From Macrotis lagotis (lineage: Eukaryota; Chordata; Mammalia; Peramelemorphia; Peramelidae), in NCBI RefSeq assembly GCF_037893015.1, contig NC_133666.1, positions 565,406,602-565,470,601 on the forward strand: 64,000 nt of DNA, in the 5' to 3' direction. The notes beneath the pieces are model-generated. The model ran no database searches. It was given only the letters and a program-made list of their open reading frames with translations, and had not been told where the DNA came from. Positions 1 to 10,919 of this stretch are shown in pieces. Position numbers and translations under genes: made by a program. How positions within the stretch are numbered: position 1 is the first letter of the stretch; every line of letters starts with the position of its first letter.

Positions 1-149
1 TAAATGTCATGCATCTTCAAAAAGTTGGTTGTTAAACATTTACCAACACACTTTTGCTTAGAAGGGATATGATTGCCAATATGTAAAGGGATGCTATGCA
101 AAACAGGAAGGGAACTTGTTCTGTTTAGTTCAAAAGATCAGATATAAAC

Positions 150-254
150 AAAAACTTTCCAATGATTAGAAAAGTTCAAAAATAAAATGAACTGTTTCAG
201 GAGGTAGTGGGTTCTCCCTCACTGAAAAATCTTTCAGTCAAGGCTGGATTACTA
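150..254 (+). repeat. CR1/L3-like LINE fragment (left part)
   Basis: The text resembles the 3' end of a CR1/L3-type ORF2, where a GLxxEVVxSPSLxxF-like reading frame is typical. The words 'ctgtttcaggaggtagtgggttctcc' (shortened here in meaning: Q-E-V-V-x-S-P) and the following Ser/Leu-rich part are seen. It appears to continue at 586-680 after an L1 insertion. Family name is from recognition only. Confidence 0.5.
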
Positions 255-585
255 CTTTTTTTTAAATCTTTCACCCAGGTTTCATTTCATTCATGTCTTC
301 CATTTTAATCTTTCCCAATTTTTAAAACATTTCAATTTAAAGTTTCGAGTTACAAATTCCATCCCTCTGTCCCCTCCCCATTCTCTGAGATAGTAAGCAA
401 TCAGATATATAGGCTATTCAAGTACAATTATGTAAAACATTCACATAGTCATTTTGAACAAGAAAACAGAAAATTAAAGAAATGAACAAAAAGAAAATGA
501 AAAATACCATGTGTTCAATTAATATCACTTCTTTCTCTGGAGGCTGATACTATGTTTCATCATTAGTCCTTTGGGATTTTGGAAG
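255..585 (-). mobile_element. L1 3' end (5'-truncated), inserted in an older LINE
   Basis: Read on the minus strand this is a marsupial-type L1 tail: the end of the ORF2 region, then a 3' UTR with a run of short A-rich words and a purine-rich block (minus of 'ccctctgtcccctcccc'). The left border is a T-rich stretch (A tail on the minus strand). It splits a CR1/L3-like repeat whose halves flank it, so it is younger than that repeat. Confidence 0.65.
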
Positions 586-800
586 ACCACTTTTGATAAT
601 GTTGAAGAGGGGATACTTTATCATGTACAGATGGTCTCTGGAATCCCTTCCAACTCTGAGATTCTCTGATACCCTAAATGGGCTACCATCAGAGACAGTG
701 AATTCCACAACATTGGAGATCTTCCACCAGAGGTCAGATGACCACTTGTCAGGAATTAGATAGAGGGGATTCCTATTTCATAGATCCCTTCCTCCCCTAA
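586..800 (+). repeat. CR1/L3-like LINE fragments (two pieces)
   Basis: The first piece (586-680) looks like the 3' terminus of the repeat at 150-254 and ends in an 'aactctgagattctctgat' motif typical of these tails. A second copy of the same ORF2 end begins near 680 ('gtgaattcc...ggagatcttccacc...gatgaccacttgtcagg'), about 120 bp. Both are heavily diverged. Confidence 0.5.
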
Positions 801-1540
801 GATGTTATGACTCTACTATGTGTCATGAATTTGTCTCCTTACTAGGAATATAAACAAGGTAAAATTTCTCCCCTTTTCTGCATTTCTCTTTAGAGGAAGT
901 GGGAGAAGCAGAACCAAATCAAGGACAGCATACATCTTTTAAAACCTCCATTATCTTCCTCTATCATTTTAGTCTATTACATCTCATATCACCATTTGCC
1001 CTGGCCCACAGAAGATCATTTTTTAATGCTACACTGGGGTTGTTTTTAAAGAAATTCTGAGTCAGAATTCTTTCAGGAATGATAATTGAGGTTCTACTAA
1101 TGCCATTCCCTCAGAGGAATAAGCTATCGATGACATTTATTCTCAATTGTTTTTTGCAACTAGCTGGAGGAGGGTGAGAGAGCCTCCATTGAGGCCTGTA
1201 ATCCTCCTTCATCAGCAAATAGCAATTGAAAACCATGTCAATAGGAGGGTTTGGATGACAATTTTACCAAACCAGAAGTAAGACTAGGCTGCCAGTGAGA
1301 GCTTGCTGCTGACCTCGAGTTTTTCACTGTTTTTATTCTCTGCTTTTTAACTCCACCTCCCTACCTCTTCCTTCTCTTTCACTTCACTGAGATGAAACAT
1401 TCCCCATACCAGGTGGACATCTAAAGGCACAGGACTCTGATGTAGAGTATGGGGTAACAGAAGAATCATTCTGAAGGGATAAAGGTAGCCATTAAAAGGA
1501 TCTTAACTGAGGTCCTAGCTTCACTTACAGGCACATTTTT
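801..1540. other. Unassigned intergenic DNA
   Basis: No gene, and no repeat that I recognise with confidence. The part at about 1150-1330 is less AT-rich than its surroundings and lacks repeat hallmarks. Confidence 0.4.
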
Positions 1541-1757
1541 CTTGTTCAGGCATTTCATTCATGTCTGACTCTCCATGACCCCATTTGAGGTTTTGGTTTT
1601 TGTTTTGGTTTTGGCATTTCCTTCTCCAGCTCATTTTTGTAGATGAAGTAAACTGAGGCAAACAGGTTTAACTGACTAAACCAAGGTCACACAATTGGTA
1701 AGTTAAGTCTTCCTGAATCCCAGCATGGCATTCTATCTACTGAACCACTCATTTGCT
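1541..1757 (-). mobile_element. Mar1/MON1-like SINE
   Basis: Minus-strand copy. It has the 'tcatgtctgactctccatgacccc' section (complement of the SINE 3' body), 'ggcatttccttctccagctcattttt', 'aactgaggcaaacagg', 'aaggtcacacaattgg' and an end close to 'ctatctactgaaccactc' (the tRNA-like head). Confidence 0.75.
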
Positions 1758-1834
1758 TTTTTTTAATTTCTTACCAGGGCTAAAAATCAAGATGATGGCA
1801 ATTAGGATCTAGAAAAAAATCAGATCATACAGCT

Positions 1835-1957
1835 AGGGACTACAGCAAACTTAGTGTTGCCCTTGGAGTCAGGAAGATCTGAGTTAGAATCCTGTCTCAG
1901 GATTCTACATGTAGGACTCTGGGCAAATCATTTAACCTTTCTCTGCCTCAGTCAGTC
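1835..1957 (+). repeat. MIR/Mar-type SINE fragment
   Basis: The order 'cttggagtcaggaagatctgag', 'ttagaatcctg', 'ctctgggcaaatcatttaacc', 'tctctgcctcagt' matches the head and core of a tRNA-derived SINE. Confidence 0.55.
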
Positions 1958-2260
1958 AATAAGCATTTATTAAATGCCCATCAGATGCCAAGCATCAGGC
2001 GATACTAAGAAAGATAAAAGGCAGTCCTTATTCTCAAGGAGTTCACAGTTTAATGGAGGAGGAACATGAAAATAATAAGTACTAAAAAAAGATACATATG
2101 AGATAAATTGAAGGTAATCAATAAAGGGAAAACATTTAGGGACTTACTGACAAAGGTGGAATTTTAACTTCAATTGGAAGGAAGTCAAGGAAGTTAGGGG
2201 CTAAAATTTAGGGGGGAGAGAGGGGGGGGAGAGAGTTACAAGCACAGGGAATGGCAAGTC
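1958..2260 (+). repeat. Old interspersed repeat, 'CATTTATTAAGC' type
   Basis: Starts 'caataagcatttattaaatg', continues 'atgccaagcatcaggc' and 'ctcaaggagttcacagttta'. The same order of words occurs at 8464, 12535, 20432, 24455, 27070 and 27640, so it is a dispersed family. I do not name it with certainty. Confidence 0.55.
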
Positions 2261-2627
2261 TCAACCTCAGTTTCCTCAACTGTAAAAACACCCAACTCAC
2301 AGGGTTGTGAGAACCAAATATTATCATCTTTGTAAGGCAATTCACAAACCTTAGAGCATAAATAATTACTAGCTCCAATTATTATGAATATCTCCCATGA
2401 ACATATTCATATGTATGAAGACACATGTGTACTCACTCATATATGTATATATGAAAATGAACTTATTTGTAATGCAGATGGAGACTACTTTTGGTTTTGG
2501 TTCAGAGATCGTCTTTAAGAATTGCCCCCCCTTAGAAAATTCACTGCCCTGATGCTAATTTGGAAGTACTGCCTCTCTAACCTTAGGTGGAATGGTTCTC
2601 AAAGATAAGACATATAACATGTCTGCT

Positions 2628-2890
2628 AAAGAGTTGGTAGTGCAATGGATAGAGTACTAAGCCTGGAGGTGGGAAAACTTGAATTCAAATGTGACTTCAG
2701 ACAATTACTAACTGGGTAAGACATATAACCTCTATTTGCCTCTATTTTCTCATCTGCAATTATAATAATCTATCTCATAAGGTTGTTTAGAGGATTAAAT
2801 ATTTAATTAATTTAAGTTAATTTAGTTTAAAAGGGTTACATATAAGTATATACCAGGTTCATAGTAGATCCTATATAAATATTTATTTTC
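2628..2890 (+). mobile_element. Mar1-like SINE
   Basis: 'gtgcaatggatagagtac', 'ttgaattcaaatgtgactt', 'cttcagacaattactaactggg', 'ttttctcatctgcaa', then 'ataaggttgtttagagg': head, B-box region, core and tail in order. Confidence 0.65.
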
Positions 2891-3445
2891 CTTCCTCCCT
2901 CCTTCCCCATCAAGGCCCATATTTGAAGCTTTTCCACCTAGCTAGCACTTGCCAGAGCTTGTGCTCCACTGGAGTAGGATCACTTCTAAACCAGGATGAA
3001 ACATCAGAATAAGACGCTTGATTTCAAAAATACTCAAATGGACCTCTAGTCCCATTCATCTGGATGATTCCTCCATCTGTGAAGATCTCCATCTCTGCAT
3101 GCCTACTGTCGTGTGCAACTTTTATTCATGTTCTCCTGAAATTCTGCCGCAGGGGGTTCACTCAATATGCAGGAGAGCTTTCGTACTTTCTCCTGACATT
3201 ATGAGGATATCAGAGAATCATTCAGGTTGTCTGTCGATCATCCTTTACCCTTGACACATGGTCAGCTCATCTTCTTTTCCTATTATATATTTCCTTGATG
3301 ATATCTTTACTCCTTTTAAATTCACTTTTGGCTTTATGTTATATCTAATTCACACTCATCATGGATTTTTCTGTGACTCTCTATTTGATCTTCATTTTTG
3401 ATTCTCCATAGATTATTGTGTCTCATGTCTTGTTGCTACATAACT
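2891..3445. other. Unassigned intergenic DNA
   Basis: No recognised repeat or exon. A 78-codon frame at 3018-3254 has no recognisable motif and no support. Confidence 0.35.
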
Positions 3446-3735
3446 AGACTGAGAGGAAGGGAGGGAAAGGGAAGGAAGATTGGAGGAAGGACAGGAAAGG
3501 AAGGAAGGAAGAGAGGAAGGAAGGGGGAATAAAGGAAGGAAAGAAGAGAGGAAGGTAGGGAGGAAGGTAGGGAAGGAGCAAGGAAGGAAGGAAGGAAGGA
3601 AGGAAGGAAGGAAGGAAGGAAGGAAGGAAGGAAGAAAGGAAGGAACAGAAGAAGGAAGGGAGAAGAAAGGAAGGGAGGAAGGAAGAGGGAAAGAAAGAAA
3701 GGGAGAAAAGAAGGAAGTGAGAGAGTAAGGAAGTA
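3446..3735 (+). repeat. Polypurine (GGAA)n tract
   Basis: About 290 bp of almost pure purine on the plus strand, with a core of about 15 perfect GGAA/GAAG units near 3578-3635 and interrupted units on both sides. It gives long spurious frames on both strands. Confidence 0.95.
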
Positions 3736-3829
3736 AATACTCATTTATTAAGCATTTATTATGTACCAAGCACTGAACTAATTGTCTCATATGATGAGGA
3801 AAAAAAGAAATGTTTTATTTTTCATTTTA

Positions 3830-3895
3830 TCCCCAGCACTCAATTTATAGCAGCATTTAGAAAATGCTATTGATTGATTGATTGATTTCAGACTG
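3830..3895 (+). repeat. L2/L3-type LINE 3' end with tetranucleotide tail
   Basis: 'tatccccagcactcaat' followed by 'gctattgattgattgattgattt': the typical end of a CR1-clade LINE with its short tandem tail. Confidence 0.55.
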
Positions 3896-5190
3896 AATGA
3901 ATGTATGTGATTGTACATTAGAAGATTTTAATGTCCTTTGTCTGATAGCATTTGATCCTTGTGTATGAGTCTCAGGTCTTTTAAAAAATATCAGTTGACA
4001 AAAAAACACTTCATTCCCACTTGCCCCACTCCCCCAATTTTTTTGTCCTTTTGTGCTGCTACTCAGTACTAGCAGCATAGGGTCTGCTAAAGCCCCCTTG
4101 GTGGATCATACATTCTTCCTGCCTCTTTGGGATGGAAAATTGCAAATTTGAACAAGGTAATGTCATGGGAAAGGTGGTGGGGTTGGTTTATTTTGTTATC
4201 ACCCTTTCCTTAATATTACCCATAATACCCTTGGAAATCCTTGATACTTCCTTGCCATTTATGTCTGGGTTGACTTGAAGTGGGTCATTCCCTTGTTTTC
4301 CTTTCTGAAAACTTAATTTTTCAATAATTCTTCTGTTTTTAATAATATTTGAGCCTGAGCTTTGAGTTTTTCGCTGACTCCTAGCATGCCTTTTTTGGTA
4401 CATTGTTTTCCTCAGCTGCCTTTGGTGGTAAGCACTGCTGAGTGGGAGTGAAGAGAGAAATCCAATAAGCCTGAAGGCATCGCTTGGTTGGCAGCCTCAG
4501 CTGCTTTTCGATTTCGGTAACTGGCATGCAGGGACTCCAAAGAACACAAATATTCCTATTTTCCTGTTTGGCAGAATTAAATGATAAGTATTTTAACAAA
4601 ACCCAGGGAGATGGCTCAGGGAAAGAAGGCAAAAGGGACAAGTAAATCCAGAGCCAGGTTGGAAAGGAATCAGTGGCCCCGTTCATTCTCTTTGTGAACT
4701 GAGTATTGGTCATCATGATTTACACTGAGTATTTTAAACTCATGAAGCAAAAGCCTTCCCTGGCTCCATGTTGTCAGCAGTGCAACCACACTGTCAGTGC
4801 TCAATAAAGTTGAGTCTTATTTTTGTCACAAGAATGACAATCCTTTTGTTCTGAAAACCCCAATTACAATGTGGTTGTGGACAGGTTATGATCCTAGAAA
4901 GCAAGAAGTGGATGAGTTCAGAGAGGATTCCCACTGTCTCCTCACAGATGTTGGGTGGCTTTATGTGCCATGTAAACACCACAAGAGGAATTTTTTGTGT
5001 ATGTGTAAACAGCAAGATAGCTTCATACCTGTAGCATATTCTCTCCTTGATGGCTCTTCAGTTTCTGTGCCTCCTCCTATGAACTTCACATCCCTAGGAA
5101 AAGAAATCTTAAAGATGAAGATAGTATTCTCTATCTCTCTCAGTCTCTCACTATCCAACCCCATTTCCAAACCAGATACTTAGACCACCT
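3896..5190. other. Unassigned, mostly repeat-free intergenic DNA
   Basis: Several short frames occur on both strands (for example 111 codons at 4381-4716 minus, 128 codons at 4797-5183 plus), but none carries a motif I recognise or a splice context. The stretch 4380-4960 lacks repeat words and is one of the more complex sequences of the left half. Confidence 0.4.
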
Positions 5191-5194
5191 ATGA

Positions 5195-5580
5195 ATATAC
5201 CTTGACTATAATACTAGTACTAGCTGACATTTCTGTAGCCTTTTACACATACTGTTTTATTTGATCCTCAAAACTCTATGAAGGGCAACTAGGTGCCCAG
5301 TGGATAGAGCACTGGCCCTGGAGTTGGGAAGATAGATCTAAGTTCAAAAAATACATCCTCAGTCACTTGATACTCTCTGTGTGACCCTGGGCAAGTCATT
5401 TAACCTTGATTACCTTAGGAACTATTTCTATGAATCAAATGTTATTTTTATTAAACCCATTTTATAGTTGAGGAAATTGCATTCCAGAGAATAAGAAACA
5501 AAGACTTGCCACAGGGTCATACAGTTAGCAGGAGCACACTGGATTTTGAGTCAAATAACTATCCTCTCTACCTGCCACTG
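5195..5580 (-). repeat. MIR (minus strand), split by a SINE
   Basis: 'tttatttgatcctcaaaactctatga' at the left and, after the SINE at 5282-5421, 'cccattttatagttgagg', 'cttgccacagggtcatacagttagcagg' at the right. This is the standard MIR order read in reverse. Confidence 0.7.
5282..5421 (+). mobile_element. WSINE-like SINE inside MIR
   Basis: 'agggcaactaggtgcccag', 'tggatagagcactggccctgg', 'gtgtgaccctgggcaagtca' are head, A/B-box zone and core of the window's main SINE; somewhat diverged. Confidence 0.75.
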
Positions 5581-5589
5581 TATGACCTT

Positions 5590-5705
5590 ACCACAAGAGA
5601 AAGCCATTTGACTCTTTGGGCCTTAGATTCTTCATCTGTAAATCGAGAGGGCTGGACTAGATACCATAGACATTAAGACCCTCTCCACCTAAGTCTTTGT
5701 GACTC
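5590..5705 (+). repeat. SINE tail fragment (MIR/Mar type)
   Basis: 'ttcttcatctgtaaatcg', 'gctggactagataccat', 'cctctccacctaagtc': the region downstream of a SINE core, common in marsupials. Confidence 0.5.
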
Positions 5706-6356
5706 CTCCTGTTCAGACTGCTATCACTATCTGTTTATCTATCTACATATTTATATTATATATATATACATATACATATATACTATATCAGGTACGCTCT
5801 TTCCTTCTTCCTCATCAACTGATTGAATACAGAAAAGAATTCAAACAGAAGTCTTTGGAGGCCAAAAGCTCATGGACATTAGCCACTCACATAAAAGCTA
5901 TCAAACTCTAGAATATTATGCTTCTTTACAGACTCCAAATTAACAACATCAATATCTTATAATTCCAAAATCAAGATCTATCTGTAAGAATAGGTATAAG
6001 ATTCATACTGGATTTTTCTCTGAAGCAAAGGGCTTGTGAGCTCCACTACTTGGGGTACTTTAAACTAGAACAGAATAAAAATGGGAGTCCATGAGATAGA
6101 AGGCAAATTGTGCCCTGGCAAGAGGGCATGCTTTGAGACTGGTGGTCAGGTCCTCTCCCTGACTTCCCGTGTTATGTTTCTACAGTCCTAATTGGATACT
6201 AACCACAGTAGGGAATAACTCTCCACATTTTTACATTACAAAAAGTTGGACAAATCCTAAAAACAGAGGCTAGTATGGTTGTCTACAGCACAAACATACA
6301 GATATAGAATGGGCTTATGTCCCAGTACTCCATTATGGATGAAATACAAATGGGGG
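5706..6356. other. Unassigned DNA with a TA-rich patch
   Basis: Holds a short (TA)/(ATAC) low-complexity patch at about 5745-5790; nothing else recognised. Confidence 0.35.
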
Positions 6357-6432
6357 GAGGGGAATAGAGACAGAGAGAGAGATAGAGACAGAGCAGAGAG
6401 ACAGAGACAGAGAAAACAGAAAAAAAAGTTGC
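6357..6432 (+). repeat. (GAGACA)n purine-rich simple repeat
   Basis: Imperfect units of gagaca/gagag followed by an A run. Confidence 0.9.
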
Positions 6433-7493
6433 ATGCATCTTCTGCCTTCTGGGAACCAGAATGGTAATGAATGCAATTGTAGCCTCAGTTGTTACTGAAG
6501 CCAGATGCAGTATGCATGTGTTGTTAAATTAGGATTAATCTGTTATTTCTCCTTTAAGTGGGTTAAGCTTCTTTTAAGCAGGGGTAATTAAGATTATAAC
6601 CAAACAATGAATGAACAGAATCACAAGGCTTAATGAGGATAGCAGTTAAACTGAACCTGAGAGAATAATGAATTCACCCTTACTTGTAGTGAAAGAAAAT
6701 AGTGAAACCAGAAGAGATGAATGTCTTCCTCTGAGAGGACAGATGGAATTATTTTCTCCATTTCCTGATACACTGAGAACTTACATATACATAACATTTG
6801 TATATTACATGTATGTGACATGCACATATATGCATGTATATGTGTGGTACATGTGGCTTGTGATGTATATATGTAGCATTATTGTTATTATTGGATTTTG
6901 TTATACATAGAGAATGAAAGATTCACATCTGAAACTCAAGGGAGTCAGGGCTCTCATTTGCACCTCCCACACAACTTCCTCATTAGCTCATCTTACTTCC
7001 TGAGGTTAAGAAAACCTGAAAAGGAAAAATAGGCAAGCAAGGCACAGTCAAAGATATGGAAGCAAACAGGCTGCAAAAGTTCAAACCAAATTTTCAGGTG
7101 TGTTTATTTTCACTATAGCAATGAATGATTGAGATATGCAAAATGATGAGAGATAAGAGGAATGAAAAAGCATTTGTTAGCTAAGCTATTATTATAACCC
7201 TAGCACTAAGCTAAGCAGTAGGGATATGAATTCAAAGGTAAAGACAGTCCCTGTAGTAATCAAGGTGGTACAACTTGATTTGGAAAGTTCAGAGATGAGT
7301 TCAGTGGTAGGGGATTGATTACCTTAACATAACATAACCTTTCCTGGAGCAATGTCAGAACTGATTTGATGATGGTTCCAGAGTTAGAAATGGGAAGGGG
7401 AATTACTGGAGGAGGCAAGGTGGCTATTGGAAAGATAGTTCAGGAATAGGAATTAAATTTTACATTGACGGGACTTCTAGAAAATAGTGAGTT
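6433..7493. other. Unassigned, largely repeat-free DNA
   Basis: Contains homeodomain-type words (ATTAGGATTAAT near 6528, GGTAATTAAGATTA near 6585) and a TG/TA-rich patch at about 6785-6870. No exon is visible. Confidence 0.4.
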
Positions 7494-7638
7494 GGGGACA
7501 GCTAGGTGGTGAAGTGGATACCAGCCCTGGAGCCAGAAGGACCTGAGTTCAAATGTGACCTCAGACACTTAATGATAATTACCTAGCTGTGTGACCTTGG
7601 ACAGGTCACTTTGCCTTAAATAAAAACTTAAAAAAAAT
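7494..7638 (+). mobile_element. WSINE-like SINE
   Basis: 'ggggacagctaggtggtg', 'ccagccctggagccag', 'gacctgagttcaaatgtgac', 'ttacctagctgtgtgacc', A-rich tail. Confidence 0.85.
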
Positions 7639-7834
7639 TGGGTTGTGTTAGGCATTCACCCACAACAAAGGACTCAGTAATCCCCCTTGCACAAAGGTGA
7701 TAGGCCTCCATAAATTCCATATACCACCTGAACATAGTAGATGCTTAATAAATGTTTCTTTTATCTGAGTGAAACAGACAATGAGAGTTTTGCACTGGTA
7801 TATATTAAATATAAAAGCCCTAAAGTAGGTTTCT

Positions 7835-8035
7835 TAACCTGGATTCTGGGAACTTTTTTTTTAATATTTTGACAACTGTACTTCAATATAATGGATTTCC
7901 TTTGCAATCCTGTGTTTTTTTATTTTATTTTAAAAACAATCTAAGAAAGGCTCCAGAAGTTTTACCAGTCTGTCAAAGGAATCCATCATACACAGACATG
8001 TACTCAAACACATCCCCCCACATACATGTTAAGGA
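7835..8035 (+). repeat. Unclassified old repeat, about 200 bp (copy 1 of 3)
   Basis: 'tattttgacaactgtacttc', 'tttcctttgcaatcctgtg', 'aaaggctccagaag', 'ttttaccagtctgtcaaagg', 'catgttaaggaccc'. The same order occurs at 13200-13560 (plus) and 28215-28340 (minus). Confidence 0.55.
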
Positions 8036-8057
8036 CCCTTATTGAAAAAGAAGACCT

Positions 8058-8203
8058 GGGGGCAGCTAGATGACACAGTGGATAGAACACTGGCTCTGGA
8101 GTCAGGAGTATCTGAGTTCAAATCTGGCCTCAAACATTTAATAATTACCTAGCTGTGTAACCTTGGGCAAGCCACTTGCCTTGCAAAAACCTAAAAAAAA
8201 AAA
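8058..8203 (+). mobile_element. WSINE-like SINE
   Basis: Full-length copy with A tail; short target duplication AAGACCT at 8051-8057 and 8204-8210. Confidence 0.9.
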
Positions 8204-8463
8204 AAGACCTTCAGTACTTCAAGTAAATGACTATACTAAAGAGATTTTATGGAAGGAAATGAGCAAGAATCATAGAGGATGTGAATAAGATGCGACTTGC
8301 TTTGGAGACAAAAGACACCCTATAGATAGTTGCATTTAAAAAATCTGTTAGATATACCTGGTAGAGCTAAGATATGCTATATCTAAGATATGCTTAGATC
8401 TGCCAAAAAATTTGACTTTAGGGATTGGTTTTTCCCAGTAGGTTCTGTAAAGGTAGCAGTCAA

Positions 8464-8555
8464 TCACTAAACATTTATTAAGAGCTTACTATGCCCCAGA
8501 CACTACATTAAGCACTAAGGATAGATGGGAGGACAAGTCAGTCCCTGCCCACCCT
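8464..8555 (+). repeat. 'CATTTATTAAGC' type old repeat, fragment
   Basis: 'actaaacatttattaagagc', 'actatgccccagacactac', 'aagcactaaggatag'. Confidence 0.55.
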
Positions 8556-8956
8556 TCCCCATCAGACCTCAAAAAAAGATGTAGCTTAGTTGTACCTGGG
8601 TGCTGATAATAATTTCCAAAGGTAGTTTCAGTGAAATTCCATAATGTCCTAGGAATACGAGAAAAACAACTCCTTTTCCCTCCAGACATTTGATTAAAAA
8701 AAAAACGCATTTCCAGGATGGAAATATTCTCCACAATATGGAAGATAGAATTATTTTGACCAGGAACATCTGATAAATTCCTTGCTTTCATAATGAAGTC
8801 CAAGGAATTCAAAGGTCCCATAAAGTTTCTGGGTTTATCAAATCAATCATATCAACACATACTTCTTGAGATTTTTATGCAAGGCAGCCATGGTGCTGAC
8901 AAATTTCAATTTGAATGTTTAAAATGATGTGGAGACCCTGACTCATTTTAATTCTC
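8556..8956. other. Unassigned intergenic DNA
   Basis: A 110-codon frame on the minus strand (8489-8821) has no recognisable motif; nothing else seen. Confidence 0.35.
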
Positions 8957-8964
8957 TGTGTGTA

Positions 8965-9005
<41 letters not shown>
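8957..9005 (+). repeat. (TG)n microsatellite
   Basis: About 20 uninterrupted TG units after two TGTA units. Confidence 0.95.
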
Positions 9006-9006
<1 letters not shown>

Positions 9007-10008
9007 GAACATCTTAAACAGGTCATGATGATAAAAACTTTCAGTGTAATTACTGGAAACTTGTTGAAGTCAAATCAACACATCCGCAAGCTATTATTAA
9101 GCATTGGGGGGGGGGTGGACCAGGAGCTGTACTAAGTGATGAGAGTAAGAAATAGAATCAGAAAGAGTTTTTGCATTCCAAGGGGAAGGTTACACATATA
9201 AAAAGAAGCTGGAAAGGAGTAAAGGGGGGAGGGAGGGGATATGGAAGAACTCAATGTAAAGGTATAATAGAGAAAGTCCAAGAGGAGAAACAATAACTCA
9301 ATCTGCAGAGAAATGAAGACCTGAGTGACCTGGATATTTGTTAGAATAGAACCAGTTTATTAATGGGAGGAGCAGCAGGGACTGTGGGAAGTTCAGGACT
9401 GGAGTTTGCTTCTAGGGTAGTGAGTTTTCTAGCAGCATCACATTGGAGTCAGCTCCTACCAGTTCTTGAGAAGTGACTGCTAAATTTTCAATGTGAATGT
9501 TAAACCTGAGAAATCAACAAATTCTATCATTTAATTTATCATTTTGTTGGTTTCTAGATCTAGAAATGGGAAAATGTAAATAATGTAAATTGAATTTAGA
9601 AGTGTGTTGTACATACATTTTGAGAGTCAATTGTTAGATGAATTAATAATTATTAAATATTATTAATCATAAAAATATTATTAAATAAGTTAATAAAAAT
9701 TTATTACACACATGTTTCTGGAGTATTGTAGACAAAGTTTGGAAGAAGTAAGCTGTGGTAGCCTAGAGACAAAAAAAAGAACTCTAATATGACAAGCAAA
9801 GGACTAATTATCTTGGCTTCTGTATTGGATTTCCCAAGAGTGAAAGATATACTCTGCTAGAATCCAGGTCTGAACAGGGAAAATAGTCAAAAGAAAACAA
9901 AGATAAAAAATATATACTGCACTTACTTCACAGGGTCTTTATGAGAATCAAACGGGATGATATTGGCAAAGCATTTAGCATTGTAAAGCAGCTATTTAAT
10001 AAATGCTT
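9006..10008. other. Unassigned AT-rich DNA
   Basis: No gene. A very AT-rich stretch with short overlapping ATTAAT/TATTAA repeats lies at about 9635-9705. Confidence 0.35.
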
Positions 10009-10117
10009 CTTTTTTTCTTTCCTCCCTCCTGCCTTCCTTCCTTCCTTCCTTCCTTGCTTCCTTCTTTCTTTCCTTCCTTACTTCTTGCCTCCCTTCCTTC
10101 CTCCTTCCCTTTTTTTA
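10009..10117 (+). repeat. Polypyrimidine (CTTC)n tract
   Basis: Imperfect TTCC/CTTC units, follows 'aataaatgcttctttt', i.e. probably the tail of an old LINE/SINE that seeded the repeat. Confidence 0.9.
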
Positions 10118-10539
10118 GATCTTCATTGATGGCAGAGACAAGTGAAGAGTATTTAATCAATATTTTCATTTCATCTCATTGCCACCTAGTTTTGTATTTT
10201 AAAGTTATTTCTTTGTCTGTCTTCCTTACACAAAAGCATATTCTATGGGAGGAACCAGAAAAAAAAGGTCTGAAGCTTGCCTCTAATACTGTGTGATGAT
10301 GGATCAAGCTACTTAATATCTCTACTTTAGTCTACTTAGCCAAAAGAGGAATGGTATATACATATGTGACACATCATATAACAGTTATAAGGTTCAAATG
10401 GGAAATGGGTGTGATGCACTGTGCAAACCTTAAGATACTATGTAATAACTGTTATTATTCTGATTGATTATTTCATAATGCTGTAAAGCAGGCTCCAGGA
10501 AAAGGAGACACCAATAAAAAATGGGACATTATTGTATAA

Positions 10540-10694
10540 TGAATATACTGGGGAGTTAGAGATGGGAAAGACTTGGGTCCAAATCCCACCTTAGATGGCC
10601 ATGAGTTTCTTAACCTAGCTAAACTTCAGTTCCCTCATCTGTAAAATGAAAAATAATAATAAAATACATGATTGTTTTAAGAACCTTAAATGAG
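10540..10694 (+). repeat. MIR-type SINE, target of a younger SINE
   Basis: 'ttgggtccaaatcccacctta', 'cttcagttccctcatctg', 'taaaatgaaaaataataat': core and tail of a MIR-like SINE, interrupted by the SINE at 10695-10847 and continuing to about 10920. Confidence 0.6.
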
Positions 10695-10847
10695 GGGTGG
10701 CTAGGTTGCACAGTGGATAGAGCACTGGCCTTGGAGTCAGGAGTACCTGAGTTCAAATCCAGCCTCAGACACTTAATAATTACCTAGCTGTGAGGCCTTG
10801 GGCAAGTCACTTAACCCCATTTGCCTTGCAAAACAAACAACAAAAAA
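10695..10847 (+). mobile_element. WSINE-like SINE with perfect 16-bp target duplication
   Basis: AAGAACCTTAAATGAG stands at 10679-10694 and again at 10848-10863. The body is close to the local consensus, so the insertion is fairly young. Confidence 0.95.
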
Positions 10848-10919
10848 AAGAACCTTAAATGAGATCAGAGTATGTAAAGCATCTTATAAAACTAATAGGC
10901 TATGTAAATTTCAACCACT

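Noticed and set aside
3413-3790. Open frames of 82-125 codons on both strands
   Set aside because: They consist of Lys/Glu/Gly/Arg or Leu/Pro/Ser/Phe repeats from the (GGAA)n tract; low complexity, not genes.
4381-5183. Frames of 111 and 128 codons
   Set aside because: No motif, no splice context, overlapping frames on both strands; probably chance.
8489-8821. 110-codon minus-strand frame
   Set aside because: No recognisable domain; it overlaps an old repeat at one end.
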